Below are positions 16,131 through 23,652 of a stretch of DNA of 64,000 nt, in pieces. A program made the position numbers and the translations under genes. The notes beneath the pieces are model-generated. The model searched no databases, was not told where the DNA came from, and saw only the letters and a program-made list of their open reading frames with translations. Location: NCBI GenBank assembly GCA_964501415.1, contig CAZCSL010000002.1:80309-144308 (forward strand). The letters run 5' to 3'. How positions within the stretch are numbered: position 1 is the stretch's first letter; each line of letters starts with the position of its first letter. Source of the DNA: B1SED10-225 sp964501415 (GTDB taxonomy: Bacteria; Bacillota_I; Bacilli_A; Izemoplasmatales; Izemoplasmataceae).

Positions 16131-17126
16131 ATGAAACACATCGTATCAGGCATACAGCCTACAGGAAGCATCAATATTGGCACCTACCTTGGCAGCATCA
16201 AAAACTTTGTGGCTTTACAAAACCAATATAAAGACCATCATTTTTTCTTGTTTATCGCTGATTTACATGCGATTACCATTCCAAAGGACCGGTTGAAACT
16301 ACGACAAACCATCAAAGAGTTAGCCGCGATTTATTTGGCGTGTGGTTTGAAAGAAGAGCGGCTGTCTTTGTTTATTCAATCAGAAATCCCCGCCCATTCA
16401 CAGATGAGTTATTTACTACAATGTTTTACCTACATGGGTGAATTGGAACGGATGACACAGTTCAAGGATAAAGCTAAAAAGCAAACGGCCGTTAGTTCAG
16501 CGCTTTTTACTTATCCAGCGTTAATGGCGGGCGATATTTTGCTTTATGATGCTCAGTATGTTCCGGTGGGCGATGATCAAAAACAACACCTAGAACTGAC
16601 AAGAGATTTAGCGCAAAGACTCAATACACGTATCGGAGACTTTTTCACCGTACCCAAACCTTTGATTCCAAAAGTTGGCGCAAGAATCATGTCTTTGAGT
16701 GATCCAACCGTTAAAATGAGCAAGTCAGATACCAATGTTAAATCTCGCATTGAGCTACTTGATGAGGATAACATTATAAGAAAACGTATCATGTCTGCCG
16801 TAACAGATAGTGAAGGTAAGATATATTATGACAAAATCAAAAAACCGGGTTTATCTAACTTGATGACTTTGATGAGTGCCATTTCAAACCAGTCGATTAA
16901 AAACATTGAAGCACAGTATAAAGACCAAAGCTATCAAACATTTAAAGAGGATTTGGCCGCTTTAATCATCGAACACTTAAAACCTATTAAGGAAAAATAT
17001 CATGCATTGATAAAGTCAGATAAACTTGATCAAATACTCGATAAAGGTAAAATGGAGGCAGAAAAAATAGCTTACAAAAAAATTATGAAGTTTAACCATA
17101 AATTAGGATTAGGTAGAAAAAAATAA
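16131..17126 (+). CDS. trpS: Tryptophan-tRNA ligase
   Basis: Class I synthetase charging tRNA-Trp. I choose the ATG at 16131 because GGGAG lies eight bases before it; an ATG at 16116 lies inside that ribosome-site region. The 331-residue product has the HIGH-equivalent in SGIQPTGSINIGTYLGSI, the TrpRS tryptophan-pocket segment GDDQKQHLELTRDLA, and KMSKS in DPTVKMSKSDT. Length matches bacterial TrpRS. It sits directly downstream of a T-box and before a strong hairpin terminator. Confidence 0.96.
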   Translation: MKHIVSGIQPTGSINIGTYLGSIKNFVALQNQYKDHHFFLFIADLHAITIPKDRLKLRQTIKELAAIYLACGLKEERLSLFIQSEIPAHSQMSYLLQCFTYMGELERMTQFKDKAKKQTAVSSALFTYPALMAGDILLYDAQYVPVGDDQKQHLELTRDLAQRLNTRIGDFFTVPKPLIPKVGARIMSLSDPTVKMSKSDTNVKSRIELLDEDNIIRKRIMSAVTDSEGKIYYDKIKKPGLSNLMTLMSAISNQSIKNIEAQYKDQSYQTFKEDLAALIIEHLKPIKEKYHALIKSDKLDQILDKGKMEAEKIAYKKIMKFNHKLGLGRKK

Positions 17127-17129
17127 AAA

Positions 17130-17153
17130 AGAATCGAAGCGATTCTTTTTTTT
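17130..17153 (+). terminator. Terminator of trpS
   Basis: AAAGAATCG, short loop, CGATTCTTTTTTT immediately after the trpS stop codon. Confidence 0.85.
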
Positions 17154-17218
17154 ACACAACAAAAACTGGGCACCTTGCGGTGCTATAACGCGCATTACAA
17201 AAAGCGGTCAAAAACCGC

Positions 17219-17479
17219 TTAGTTTACATTTAATTCCTTGATGTGCTTAGCGATGGCCTCCATCGCTTCAGCTTCATCTTCACCTTCTATTTCTATTTCA
17301 ACTAAGGACCCTCTGTCGATGCCTAAAGATAGCACACCCATAATCGATTTTAAATCTACGGTCTCACCCTCATAACGCAAAATAATCGAGGCTTTAAACT
17401 GGTTGGCCTTACTGACGAGGGTTGTCGCTGGCCGGGCGTGCAACCCTTGTTCGTTCGAGATAACAAATTCCTTCTTCAT
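17219..17479 (-). CDS. ptsH: HPr phosphocarrier protein
   Basis: Carries phosphate from Enzyme I to PTS sugar permeases in the cytoplasm. The 86-residue product, from the ATG at 17477-17479 (AAGGA nine bases upstream), has the active histidine His14 in QGLHARPA and the regulatory serine in LKSIMGVLSLG (Ser45), the site of HPr kinase. Starts further upstream lie within the previous gene and lack a ribosome site. Only one base separates it from the stop of the EIIB-like gene, so the two are translationally linked. Confidence 0.94.
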   Translation of the reverse strand: MKKEFVISNEQGLHARPATTLVSKANQFKASIILRYEGETVDLKSIMGVLSLGIDRGSLVEIEIEGEDEAEAMEAIAKHIKELNVN

Positions 17480-17480
17480 T

Positions 17481-17822
17481 TCAACCATTCCTTTCGAGTT
17501 TAAGGCTTTCATAAACCTTGTCATTGTCGGTAGGGTAATAAAATTTTATGATTGGTCCCACAACGTTAATGCCTACGGCGCCGGTTTCTTTTAAGGCTTG
17601 TAAATTGCATTGTTTAACATCATGGGTTTTCACAACGATTTTATGGCGGCTGTACTCAATGGTGTCGATGTTGTCTTTTCCGATGGCTTGAAGAATGTGC
17701 TTAGTATCAACTGAAAGATTTGACTCATCTTTCTTTCGCTTGGTTAGTATAACGATGAACCCTATTAAAACCACAACGATGGCTGCGATGATAAGGTAAT
17801 GTGTAAGTGTCAACGCCCCCAT
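17481..17822 (-). CDS. Membrane-anchored PTS EIIB-like domain protein
   Basis: 113 residues: one N-terminal membrane helix (8-26), a basic stop (TKRKKDE), then a domain resembling glucose-type PTS EIIB (HILQAIGKDNIDTIEYS, then LKETGAVGINVVGPIIKFY). In active EIIB a phospho-cysteine follows the NI-x-x-V stretch (C-x-TRLR); here the aligned position is Ser and the arginine is Lys, so it should not carry phosphate. Small stand-alone EIIB-like proteins are known in Mollicutes. The direct coupling to ptsH suggests a regulatory or docking role in the PTS. Identity as an EIIB fold is by pattern only. Confidence 0.65.
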   Translation of the reverse strand: MGALTLTHYLIIAAIVVVLIGFIVILTKRKKDESNLSVDTKHILQAIGKDNIDTIEYSRHKIVVKTHDVKQCNLQALKETGAVGINVVGPIIKFYYPTDNDKVYESLKLERNG

Positions 17823-17897
17823 CTAATTCACCTCTTTAAAACGCTTTCAGATACTGCTATTTTAACACAAATCATTTATTTTTGAAACGATTTCGTG

Positions 17898-17903
17898 TAT
17901 AAT
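17898..17903 (+). promoter_or_regulatory. -10 element for the GNAT-ppa-osmC run
   Basis: TGTATAAT (TATAAT 17898-17903) lies about 42 bp upstream of the GNAT gene start; the -35 is weak. Confidence 0.45.
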
Positions 17904-17944
17904 GTGACAAAAGATTTTACTTTTTTTCATAAGGAAGTGATCCG

Positions 17945-18358
17945 ATGAAAGTCATCATTGCTAAGGACCAAAAAAGCTTGTTAGATCATTTCTACATTCG
18001 GGGACAAGTCTTTATCGTTGAACAAAACATCGATTGGACTTTGGAGTTTGATGATTGGGATTATGACAGCGTCTTGTTTAATCTTTATGACCAAACGCAA
18101 ATCATTGGAGCGGCCAGACTATATAAAAACAAAGTAGGCCGCGTGGCGGTACTAAAAGAGCACCGTCATAAAAAAGCAGGTACCTTATTGATGGAATTCT
18201 TAGAAGATTTTGCTAGAAACAACGGTATTAAAACCCTTGAGCTCGGTGCACAGACCTACATCATTCCCTTCTATGAATCTTTAGGATATGAAGCTTACGG
18301 TGAGATATTTTTGGATGCTGATATTGAACACCGAATGATGAGAAAAACGTTAGATTAA
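17945..18358 (+). CDS. GNAT-family N-acetyltransferase
   Basis: 137 residues with a GNAT fold: the N-terminal IRGQVFIVEQNIDWTLEFDDWD block resembles the ElaA/YjcF branch, followed by GAARLY, the acetyl-CoA loop region VLKEHRHKKAGTLLMEFL, and the C-terminal IPFYESLGYEAYGE. The loop lacks the exact RxxGxG pattern (RHKKAG), which is common in this branch. Substrate unknown. Start ATG with AAGGAAGTGAT upstream. First gene of a short run with ppa and an osmC-like gene. Confidence 0.75.
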   Translation: MKVIIAKDQKSLLDHFYIRGQVFIVEQNIDWTLEFDDWDYDSVLFNLYDQTQIIGAARLYKNKVGRVAVLKEHRHKKAGTLLMEFLEDFARNNGIKTLELGAQTYIIPFYESLGYEAYGEIFLDADIEHRMMRKTLD

Positions 18359-18395
18359 TTGAGACTAGCCAAACTATACCTATGGATGTGATTAA

Positions 18396-18902
18396 ATGGA
18401 CCGCGTTTTAGAAGCTATTATTGAAATCCCAATGGGCACAAAAAACAAATACGAAATTGATAAAAAAAGAAACCGCATCAAACTCGACCGAGTCTTGTAT
18501 TCTGAGATGACTTATCCAGCAGAATACGGCTATATTGAGTATACGCTTGCCGAAGACAATGACCCCCTAGATATCTTGGTGATTGCCTCTACAAAAACGT
18601 TTCCTGGATGTATTGTGGATGCGCGCATCATCGGTTCACTCGATATGATTGACAATGATGAAAAAGATCATAAAATCATCGCGGTGATGGACAGAGATCC
18701 GAGATTTTCGCATATTCATAATATCGATGACATTCACGAACATATGAAACGAGAAATCAAGCACTTTTTTAGAACGTATAAGGATCTTCAAGAAAACAAG
18801 AAGGTAGAAGTTTACGATTTTCATGACAAAAAAAGAGCATTTGAGTTGATTGATGATTCGATTGAACGCTACAATAAACAACAAAAAAAGGAGACGTTAT
18901 AA
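18396..18902 (+). CDS. ppa: Inorganic pyrophosphatase, family I
   Basis: Hydrolyses pyrophosphate from biosynthesis. The 168 residues show the family I core: YGYIEYTLAEDNDPLDILV (metal-binding acidic residues), PGCIVDARIIG, MIDNDEKDHKIIAV, and HFFRTYKDLQENKKVEV. Many Bacillus-group bacteria use the unrelated family II enzyme, so family I is informative here. It ends one base before the osmC-like start codon. Confidence 0.93.
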   Translation: MDRVLEAIIEIPMGTKNKYEIDKKRNRIKLDRVLYSEMTYPAEYGYIEYTLAEDNDPLDILVIASTKTFPGCIVDARIIGSLDMIDNDEKDHKIIAVMDRDPRFSHIHNIDDIHEHMKREIKHFFRTYKDLQENKKVEVYDFHDKKRAFELIDDSIERYNKQQKKETL

Positions 18903-18903
18903 T

Positions 18904-19299
18904 ATGGCCAATCATGTAAAAATGGTTTTTGATAACCAAATGCACGGCATTTTAACTGGACATCACGGTTCTTCACAGGTCGGACCTTCAGAAGGTGCTT
19001 TAGCCCCTTATGATATGGTTTTAGGCGGTTTAGGTGGCTGCCTCAATCACACATTTCAAACCATTTTAGATAAAAAGAAGATCAAAGTTCATGGCGTCAA
19101 TTATGCGATTGAAGGCATCAAACGTGAGGAAGTCCCCACAACCTTAAAACAAGTTGACATCGATGTTACCATCAATGGGGCCGATGAAGATAAAAAGTTG
19201 CAGATTGAAAAAGCGTTTGATTTAGCGACGAAGTATTGCAGTGTCTATCAGACTATCGCAAACGTTGCAAAGATGAATACTTCTGTTAAATTTAAGTAA
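18904..19299 (+). CDS. OsmC/YhfA-family protein
   Basis: 131 residues from the ATG at 18904, preceded by AAGGAGACG. The OsmC fold is shown by GGLGGCLNHTFQTIL (first cysteine) and TKYCSVYQTIANV (second cysteine), the redox pair used by Ohr/OsmC peroxidases. The short form and the sequence around the pair suggest the OsmC-like branch and not Ohr proper, so peroxide reduction is possible but not certain. Last gene of the run; terminator follows at once. Confidence 0.82.
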   Translation: MANHVKMVFDNQMHGILTGHHGSSQVGPSEGALAPYDMVLGGLGGCLNHTFQTILDKKKIKVHGVNYAIEGIKREEVPTTLKQVDIDVTINGADEDKKLQIEKAFDLATKYCSVYQTIANVAKMNTSVKFK

Positions 19300-19323
19300 A
19301 GGAATCCTAGGATTCCTTTTTTT
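19299..19323 (+). terminator. Terminator of the GNAT-ppa-osmC run
   Basis: AAAGGAATCC-TA-GGATTCCTTT followed by eight T right after the osmC-like stop codon. Confidence 0.85.
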
Positions 19324-19328
19324 TATAC

Positions 19329-19358
19329 AAAAAAAGTACCTCGATGGAGGTACTTTGA
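19329..19358 (-). terminator. Terminator of the tRNA-Gly transcript
   Basis: On the minus strand AAAGTACCTC, 4-nt loop, GAGGTACTTT and a T-run, just downstream of the two tRNA-Gly genes. Confidence 0.8.
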
Positions 19359-19365
19359 AAACCAA

Positions 19366-19439
19366 TGGAGCGGGTGAAGGGGATCGAACCCTCGATTCCA
19401 CCATGGCAAGGTGGTGTTTTACCACTAAACTACACCCGC
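19366..19439 (-). tRNA. tRNA-Gly (anticodon GCC)
   Basis: A 74-nt cloverleaf on the minus strand: acceptor GCGGGTG/CACCCGC, D arm GTTTAGTGGTAAAAC, anticodon loop with GCC flanked by CTT and AT, T arm GGGTTCGATCC, discriminator T and encoded CCA. Discriminator U is normal for tRNA-Gly. Confidence 0.96.
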
Positions 19440-19457
19440 AATATACCTTAGCTAGAA

Positions 19458-19531
19458 TGGAGCGGGTGAAGGGAATCGAACCCTCACTATCAGCTTGGAA
19501 GGCTGAGGTTCTACCTTTAAACTACACCCGC
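19458..19531 (-). tRNA. tRNA-Gly (anticodon TCC)
   Basis: 74 nt on the minus strand with the same acceptor stem as its neighbour, D arm GTTTAAAGGTAGAAC, anticodon loop CTTCCAA (TCC), T arm GGGTTCGATTCC and encoded CCA. The two genes together read all glycine codons. 18 bp separate them. Confidence 0.96.
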
Positions 19532-19607
19532 TTGACTCATGCAAGCGTTAGTATCATACCATGAAAAGTTTTAGTATGTCAAGTACAAAAGTTGCTTTTT
19601 CATGTTT

Positions 19608-20528
19608 TTATTGTTTCATCAATACGCGCATTTTCGCACTGTGTGCTCGGTGATTTTTTTCTATTTCTTCTTCGCTTGGCTTAAGCAACTTTTTATCCGG
19701 CCAAACATACTCTGCTTGGACTTTGGGCATCATTGGTAACTCTTTGGGATAATGGATGGTCGCTTTATCTTTAAACAGTTGTTTGACTATTTTATCTTCT
19801 AACGATTGAAAGGTTATCACAACAATTCTACCCTTAGGATTTAAAAGCGTTAAAGCATCATTAATGGCTTTTTTTAAGACGTTTAACTCATCATTTACTT
19901 CAATTCTAATCGCTTGGAATGTGCGTTTTGCGGGATGGCCCTTTGAACTCAATGCTTTTTGAGGCATGCTTTTTTTGATGATATCGACCAAATCAAAAGT
20001 TGTAACAATGGCTTTTTCTTGGCGCGTTTTGACGATATTTTCTGCGATGCTAGGGGCAAATTTTTCATCGCCGTATCGATACAATATGTCTTTTAAGGCT
20101 TCGAAGCTATACTGATTAACAATCATTTGTGCGGTCTTTTCTTGACTTTGGTCCATGCGCATATCTAAGATTGCTTCATGACGATAACTAAATCCTCTTT
20201 CTTGATCATCTAAATGAAAACTAGAGACCCCAAGGTCAAACAAAATTCCATCAATACCTGTAACGTTATGGGCTTTAAGTTGGTTTTTTAAATCCGCAAA
20301 ATTACCATGAAAAACCGTGATGAGCTCTTGATAAGACGCTAGTTTTTCTTGGGCTCTTCTCAAGGCATACTCATCTTGGTCAAAGGCATATAAATGACCT
20401 GTACTCAATTTCTTTACGATCGCTAAAGCGTGTGAGCCACCGCCTAAGGTCGCATCGACATAAATGCCTTTTGGGTTAATGGCTAATTGTTCAATCGCTT
20501 CATTGAGCATAACCGGTCTGTGTTCCAT
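19608..20528 (-). CDS. rsmH: 16S rRNA m4C1402 methyltransferase
   Basis: Methylates N4 of C1402 in 16S rRNA with S-adenosylmethionine. The 306 residues begin MEHRPVML, then the SAM loop YVDATLGGGSHALA, DLGVSSFHLDDQERGFSYR and the C-terminal HRAHSAKMRVL, all family hallmarks. The ATG at 20526-20528 is preceded by TAGGTG; a GTG three codons earlier is part of that ribosome site. Usually it follows mraZ and precedes ftsL and pbpB; none of these is nearby. It follows rpmF and yceD in the same direction. Confidence 0.95.
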   Translation of the reverse strand: MEHRPVMLNEAIEQLAINPKGIYVDATLGGGSHALAIVKKLSTGHLYAFDQDEYALRRAQEKLASYQELITVFHGNFADLKNQLKAHNVTGIDGILFDLGVSSFHLDDQERGFSYRHEAILDMRMDQSQEKTAQMIVNQYSFEALKDILYRYGDEKFAPSIAENIVKTRQEKAIVTTFDLVDIIKKSMPQKALSSKGHPAKRTFQAIRIEVNDELNVLKKAINDALTLLNPKGRIVVITFQSLEDKIVKQLFKDKATIHYPKELPMMPKVQAEYVWPDKKLLKPSEEEIEKNHRAHSAKMRVLMKQ

Positions 20529-20589
20529 CGCAATCACCTACCTTTAAATAAAAGAAAAACGCTTGAAAAAAGCGCTTCTTTTGAGGTTA

Positions 20590-20799
20590 TTAAGCTTCTG
20601 AGCTTTCTTCCTCTTCTTCTAAGATTGGTTCTTTGATGATTTCTCGTCCTTTGTAATGTCCGCATTCTTTACATACGCGATGGGCTAATTTCATCTCGCC
20701 ACAATTATCACATACCACCATGCCGGGTACAGATAATTTAAAGTGCGTACGGCGTTTGCGTTTTCTCATTTTGGACGTTCTTCTTTTGGGAACTGCCAT
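20590..20799 (-). CDS. rpmF: 50S ribosomal protein L32
   Basis: A 69-residue zinc-ribbon ribosomal protein with the N-terminal AVPKRRTSKMRKRKRR tail and zinc ligands Cys30, Cys33, Cys43 and Cys46 (CDNCGEMKLAHRVCKECG). The acidic C-terminal tail (EEEEESSEA) is somewhat longer than usual. 11 bp after yceD. Confidence 0.97.
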   Translation of the reverse strand: MAVPKRRTSKMRKRKRRTHFKLSVPGMVVCDNCGEMKLAHRVCKECGHYKGREIIKEPILEEEEESSEA

Positions 20800-20810
20800 G
20801 GCTGTGCCTC

Positions 20811-21284
20811 CTAACTTTTGTAGTCCTTCAATTTTGCTAGTTGTGGATTAACCTTCGGTTTTTCTTCGTGGGCTTCAGAATCCGTAAAATCGTCTAAAGC
20901 CTCTGCATCCGGATGGACAACACGCATAGGTTTTTCCAAGTATATATTAGACCATATTATAGGCGATAAGTCAATAGTTATTCCATCGATTAAACGATAT
21001 TCGTCTCGTTTATCATAGCTGAATGTTTCGCGGACCGTAAAATCAAGTGGTAAGTTTACCGGTTTAAGCGTACGCGCGCATGCCACGATCAAGGTCGTTT
21101 TTATATGTAGGTCAAAATTGAATAACTCATCATCGCCATCGATTGACATTTCCCCTTTGACATTGACTTCATCAACGCCGATGACATCATCATTTTTGGG
21201 GACAAAATCACTTAGGTCCAATGTCTTTTCAAAGGTCGGTTCCTGATGGATGCGTTTCTTAATTTGTGCGATTGTGAATTTCAT
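20811..21284 (-). CDS. YceD/DUF177-family protein
   Basis: 157 residues from the ATG at 21282-21284, which has AGAGGTG seven bases upstream; longer readings extend into the tmcAL promoter. The family is defined by partnership with rpmF and linked to 23S rRNA accumulation. The pattern CARTLKPVNLPLDFTVRETFSY and the acidic tail with DLSPIIWSNIYLEKPMRVVH fit, with one of the usual cysteines absent. Same order as ylbN-rpmF in Bacillus. Confidence 0.85.
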   Translation of the reverse strand: MKFTIAQIKKRIHQEPTFEKTLDLSDFVPKNDDVIGVDEVNVKGEMSIDGDDELFNFDLHIKTTLIVACARTLKPVNLPLDFTVRETFSYDKRDEYRLIDGITIDLSPIIWSNIYLEKPMRVVHPDAEALDDFTDSEAHEEKPKVNPQLAKLKDYKS

Positions 21285-21343
21285 AATATCACCTCTGGCC
21301 TTGTCAATTATAAGGTCTATTTCCCTTAATGTCAAATATAAGG

Positions 21344-21349
21344 TATAAT
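21344..21349 (+). promoter_or_regulatory. -10 of tmcAL
   Basis: TATAAT 33 bp before the tmcAL start in the short divergent spacer with yceD. Confidence 0.45.
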
Positions 21350-21382
21350 GATTATCAAGACTAGGGAAAGCGGGTTTTAACA

Positions 21383-22522
21383 ATGCGTATATTAGGTCTT
21401 ATCGTGGAATATAATCCACTGCATTTTGGACATCTTTATCACCTTGAAAAAGCGAAGGAAATCACACAGGCCGATCTCGTAATTGCGGTAATGAGCCCCA
21501 ACGTCGTCCAGCGTGGAGAATTTGCGTGTGTCGATAAATTTAAGCGTACCAAGTGGGCCCTAGAAGCCGGTATTGATTTAGTCATCGAGATGCCTAGTGT
21601 GTTCGTTTTACAAAATGCCGATATCTTTGCCAAAGTAGGCATTGATATTTTAAACCGCCTAAATGTTGAAACCGTCGTCTTCGGTAGTGAAAGTGGCGAT
21701 TTATCTCATCTTAAAACCATCGCCGAGATTATGCGCACCGACGTTTATAACCAGCGAGTTAAAACGTTAATTAAAGAAGGATTTTCATATCCTACCAGTA
21801 CCGATAAAGCGTTATCTGAACTGCTTTTTGATTCAAAACCGTTAAAGTCTAATGATATTTTAGGGGTTCAGTATCTACAAGCCATCTATGAACTAAATGC
21901 AGCTATTAAACCAATGGTTATCAAGCGTAAAGATAGTGGGTATTATAGCGAACTAGCACGCGAACAAAACATTCAAAGCGCTACGGCCATTAGAAAAGCC
22001 TTTAAGGAGAAAGCTGATATAAGCTCCTATGTGCCAAATTACGTCTTTAAAAGTCTCGATCAAATGATTGACTTAGAAGATTTTGAGACCGCTATCCTTT
22101 ATGCGTTAAAACAACATACCCCTCAGCGTTTAAACCGTATTTTCTCTTTTGATGACGGCCTTGAAAACCTCTTTTTACAACACCAAGAGGCCACCTCCTT
22201 AAATGAATTAATCGAGCGTCTTCTGTCTAAACGCTTTACACATGCTAAGATCAAACGTGCGCTTATGCATATGTTATTACATATAGAAAAGGACGATATC
22301 TTAGATTTTAACACCCCTTATATAAGAGTCTTGGGAATGTCTAAGCATGGACAACAATACTTAAATACCTTCAAAAAAGATACTACCTTACCGATTATCA
22401 CAAAGATCAAAAAGGATAAACATCCCCTCTTAGAACTAGAATTGCGCATAAGCCGTATTTATGATATGGTCTACAAAAACGATTTGGTAAAACAAGAACT
22501 AAAACCGGTGTTGATTTATTAA
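21383..22522 (+). CDS. tmcAL: tRNA(Met) cytidine acetate ligase
   Basis: Makes N4-acetylcytidine at the wobble base of elongator tRNA-Met from acetate and ATP. The 379 residues open with the nucleotidyltransferase-like GLIVEYNPLHFGHLYHL (HXGH at 14-17), then MSPNVVQRGEFACVDKFKR and GSESGDL. Length matches Bacillus YlbM. It is divergent from yceD-rpmF, reproducing the ylbM/ylbN/rpmF neighbourhood. Confidence 0.93.
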   Translation: MRILGLIVEYNPLHFGHLYHLEKAKEITQADLVIAVMSPNVVQRGEFACVDKFKRTKWALEAGIDLVIEMPSVFVLQNADIFAKVGIDILNRLNVETVVFGSESGDLSHLKTIAEIMRTDVYNQRVKTLIKEGFSYPTSTDKALSELLFDSKPLKSNDILGVQYLQAIYELNAAIKPMVIKRKDSGYYSELAREQNIQSATAIRKAFKEKADISSYVPNYVFKSLDQMIDLEDFETAILYALKQHTPQRLNRIFSFDDGLENLFLQHQEATSLNELIERLLSKRFTHAKIKRALMHMLLHIEKDDILDFNTPYIRVLGMSKHGQQYLNTFKKDTTLPIITKIKKDKHPLLELELRISRIYDMVYKNDLVKQELKPVLIY

Positions 22523-22575
22523 CATTTTGTTTGAAAGCAAGGGGCATTTAACTTATAATGCATATGGGTGATAAA

Positions 22576-23589
22576 ATGGATGAAAAACAAAAGATTGTAG
22601 CTGCTTTGGGCGATATAATTGATCCTACGAGTGAAAAAGCATTCAAGGATACCCAAGCGATAAAACATGTCGGCATTGAAAAGACCGACAGCAAAAAAAC
22701 CGTTAGCTTATTGATTGCTTTGGAAAAAGTCGATGATAAAATAAAACAACAACTAAAAAGACAGATTGCTAAAGTGATTAAATTAGACATGAAATATCAT
22801 GGTCTATCGGTTGATTTTGAATTACTAAAGAAAAGCGACAGTATTTTAAGTAAAGATAAAAATATAAGATATATCGGTATAGCGAGTGGTAAGGGCGGTG
22901 TAGGAAAGTCTACCGTCACAGCCAACCTCGCGATTGCACTTACAAGACTAGGCAAAAAGGTTGGCATCATCGATGCCGATGTTTATGGTAGTTCTATTCC
23001 AACCATCATGGATGTGCCTATCAGCATACCAAAAGCAGATGAAAACGAGAAGATTATCCCTTTTAACAAACTCGGTGTGGAACTCATATCTACAGAGTTT
23101 TTCTTAAAATCTGACCAACCACTCATGTGGCGCGGTCCGATGCTTGGCAAAATGCTGAATCATTTTTTCTATGATGTTCGTTGGGATGACGATTTAGAAT
23201 ATGTGCTAATTGATTTACCACCTGGTACAGGAGATGTGGCAATGGACATCCAAAAACTCATCCCTGAGTGTGAAATGATTATTGTTACCACACCTCATAA
23301 AAGCGCTTCACACATCGCTGTAAAAGCGGGTTTTGCGGCGCAACAATTAGAACATAAACTCCTTGGCGTCGTGGAAAACATGAGCTTTTTCAACCATAAC
23401 GGAGAAACCTTAGAAATCTTTGGTCAAGGCGGCGGTAAAACGGTAGCCGATAAACTTAAGACCGATTTGTTACAACAAATCCCCATTGGTCAGCCGAAAA
23501 CTGGACATCATAGTTTGTTTAAAATGACTGAAGAAATCGGGGTTATCTATTTAGGATTGGCCAACAAATTAATGAAAGAAGCATCCTAG
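22576..23589 (+). CDS. Mrp/ApbC-family ATPase (SalA-like)
   Basis: A P-loop ATPase of the Mrp family, which transfers Fe-S clusters or, in Bacillus SalA, acts as a regulator. From the ATG at 22576 (GGGTG upstream) it has 337 residues: an N-terminal MIP18-like domain (about 1-85), deviant Walker A GKGGVGKSTVTANLA, Walker A' and B (IDADVYGSSIPTI, LIDLPPGTGDVAMD) and ENMSFFNHNGETLEIFG. The CxxC that binds the cluster in classical ApbC should lie in that last segment and is missing, with a 2-residue deletion. Fe-S carriage is therefore doubtful. Follows tmcAL by 53 bp. Confidence 0.85.
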   Translation: MDEKQKIVAALGDIIDPTSEKAFKDTQAIKHVGIEKTDSKKTVSLLIALEKVDDKIKQQLKRQIAKVIKLDMKYHGLSVDFELLKKSDSILSKDKNIRYIGIASGKGGVGKSTVTANLAIALTRLGKKVGIIDADVYGSSIPTIMDVPISIPKADENEKIIPFNKLGVELISTEFFLKSDQPLMWRGPMLGKMLNHFFYDVRWDDDLEYVLIDLPPGTGDVAMDIQKLIPECEMIIVTTPHKSASHIAVKAGFAAQQLEHKLLGVVENMSFFNHNGETLEIFGQGGGKTVADKLKTDLLQQIPIGQPKTGHHSLFKMTEEIGVIYLGLANKLMKEAS

Positions 23590-23612
23590 CCACCAATTAG
23601 GTGGCTTTTTCA
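23588..23612 (+). terminator. Terminator of the Mrp-family gene
   Basis: AGCCACC-AATTA-GGTGGCT followed by five T, overlapping the stop codon. Confidence 0.8.
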
Positions 23613-23625
23613 TATCTATAAATGC

Positions 23626-23631
23626 TATAAT
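23626..23631 (+). promoter_or_regulatory. Extended -10 of the cobalamin-sensor operon
   Basis: TGCTATAAT (TATAAT 23626-23631) lies 22 bp before the start codon, just after a terminator, so the following pair has its own promoter. No strong -35. Confidence 0.5.
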
Positions 23632-23652
23632 TAACTATAAGGTGGTGAGTTT

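Noticed and set aside
17477..17483. Possible TGA-for-tryptophan code, as in many Mollicutes
   Set aside because: TGA is the natural stop of the EIIB-like gene here, and conserved tryptophans throughout are TGG, so the code is standard.
19366..19531. Two near-identical blocks that could look like a repeat array
   Set aside because: They are two tRNA-Gly genes sharing acceptor and T arms; no spacers of CRISPR type.
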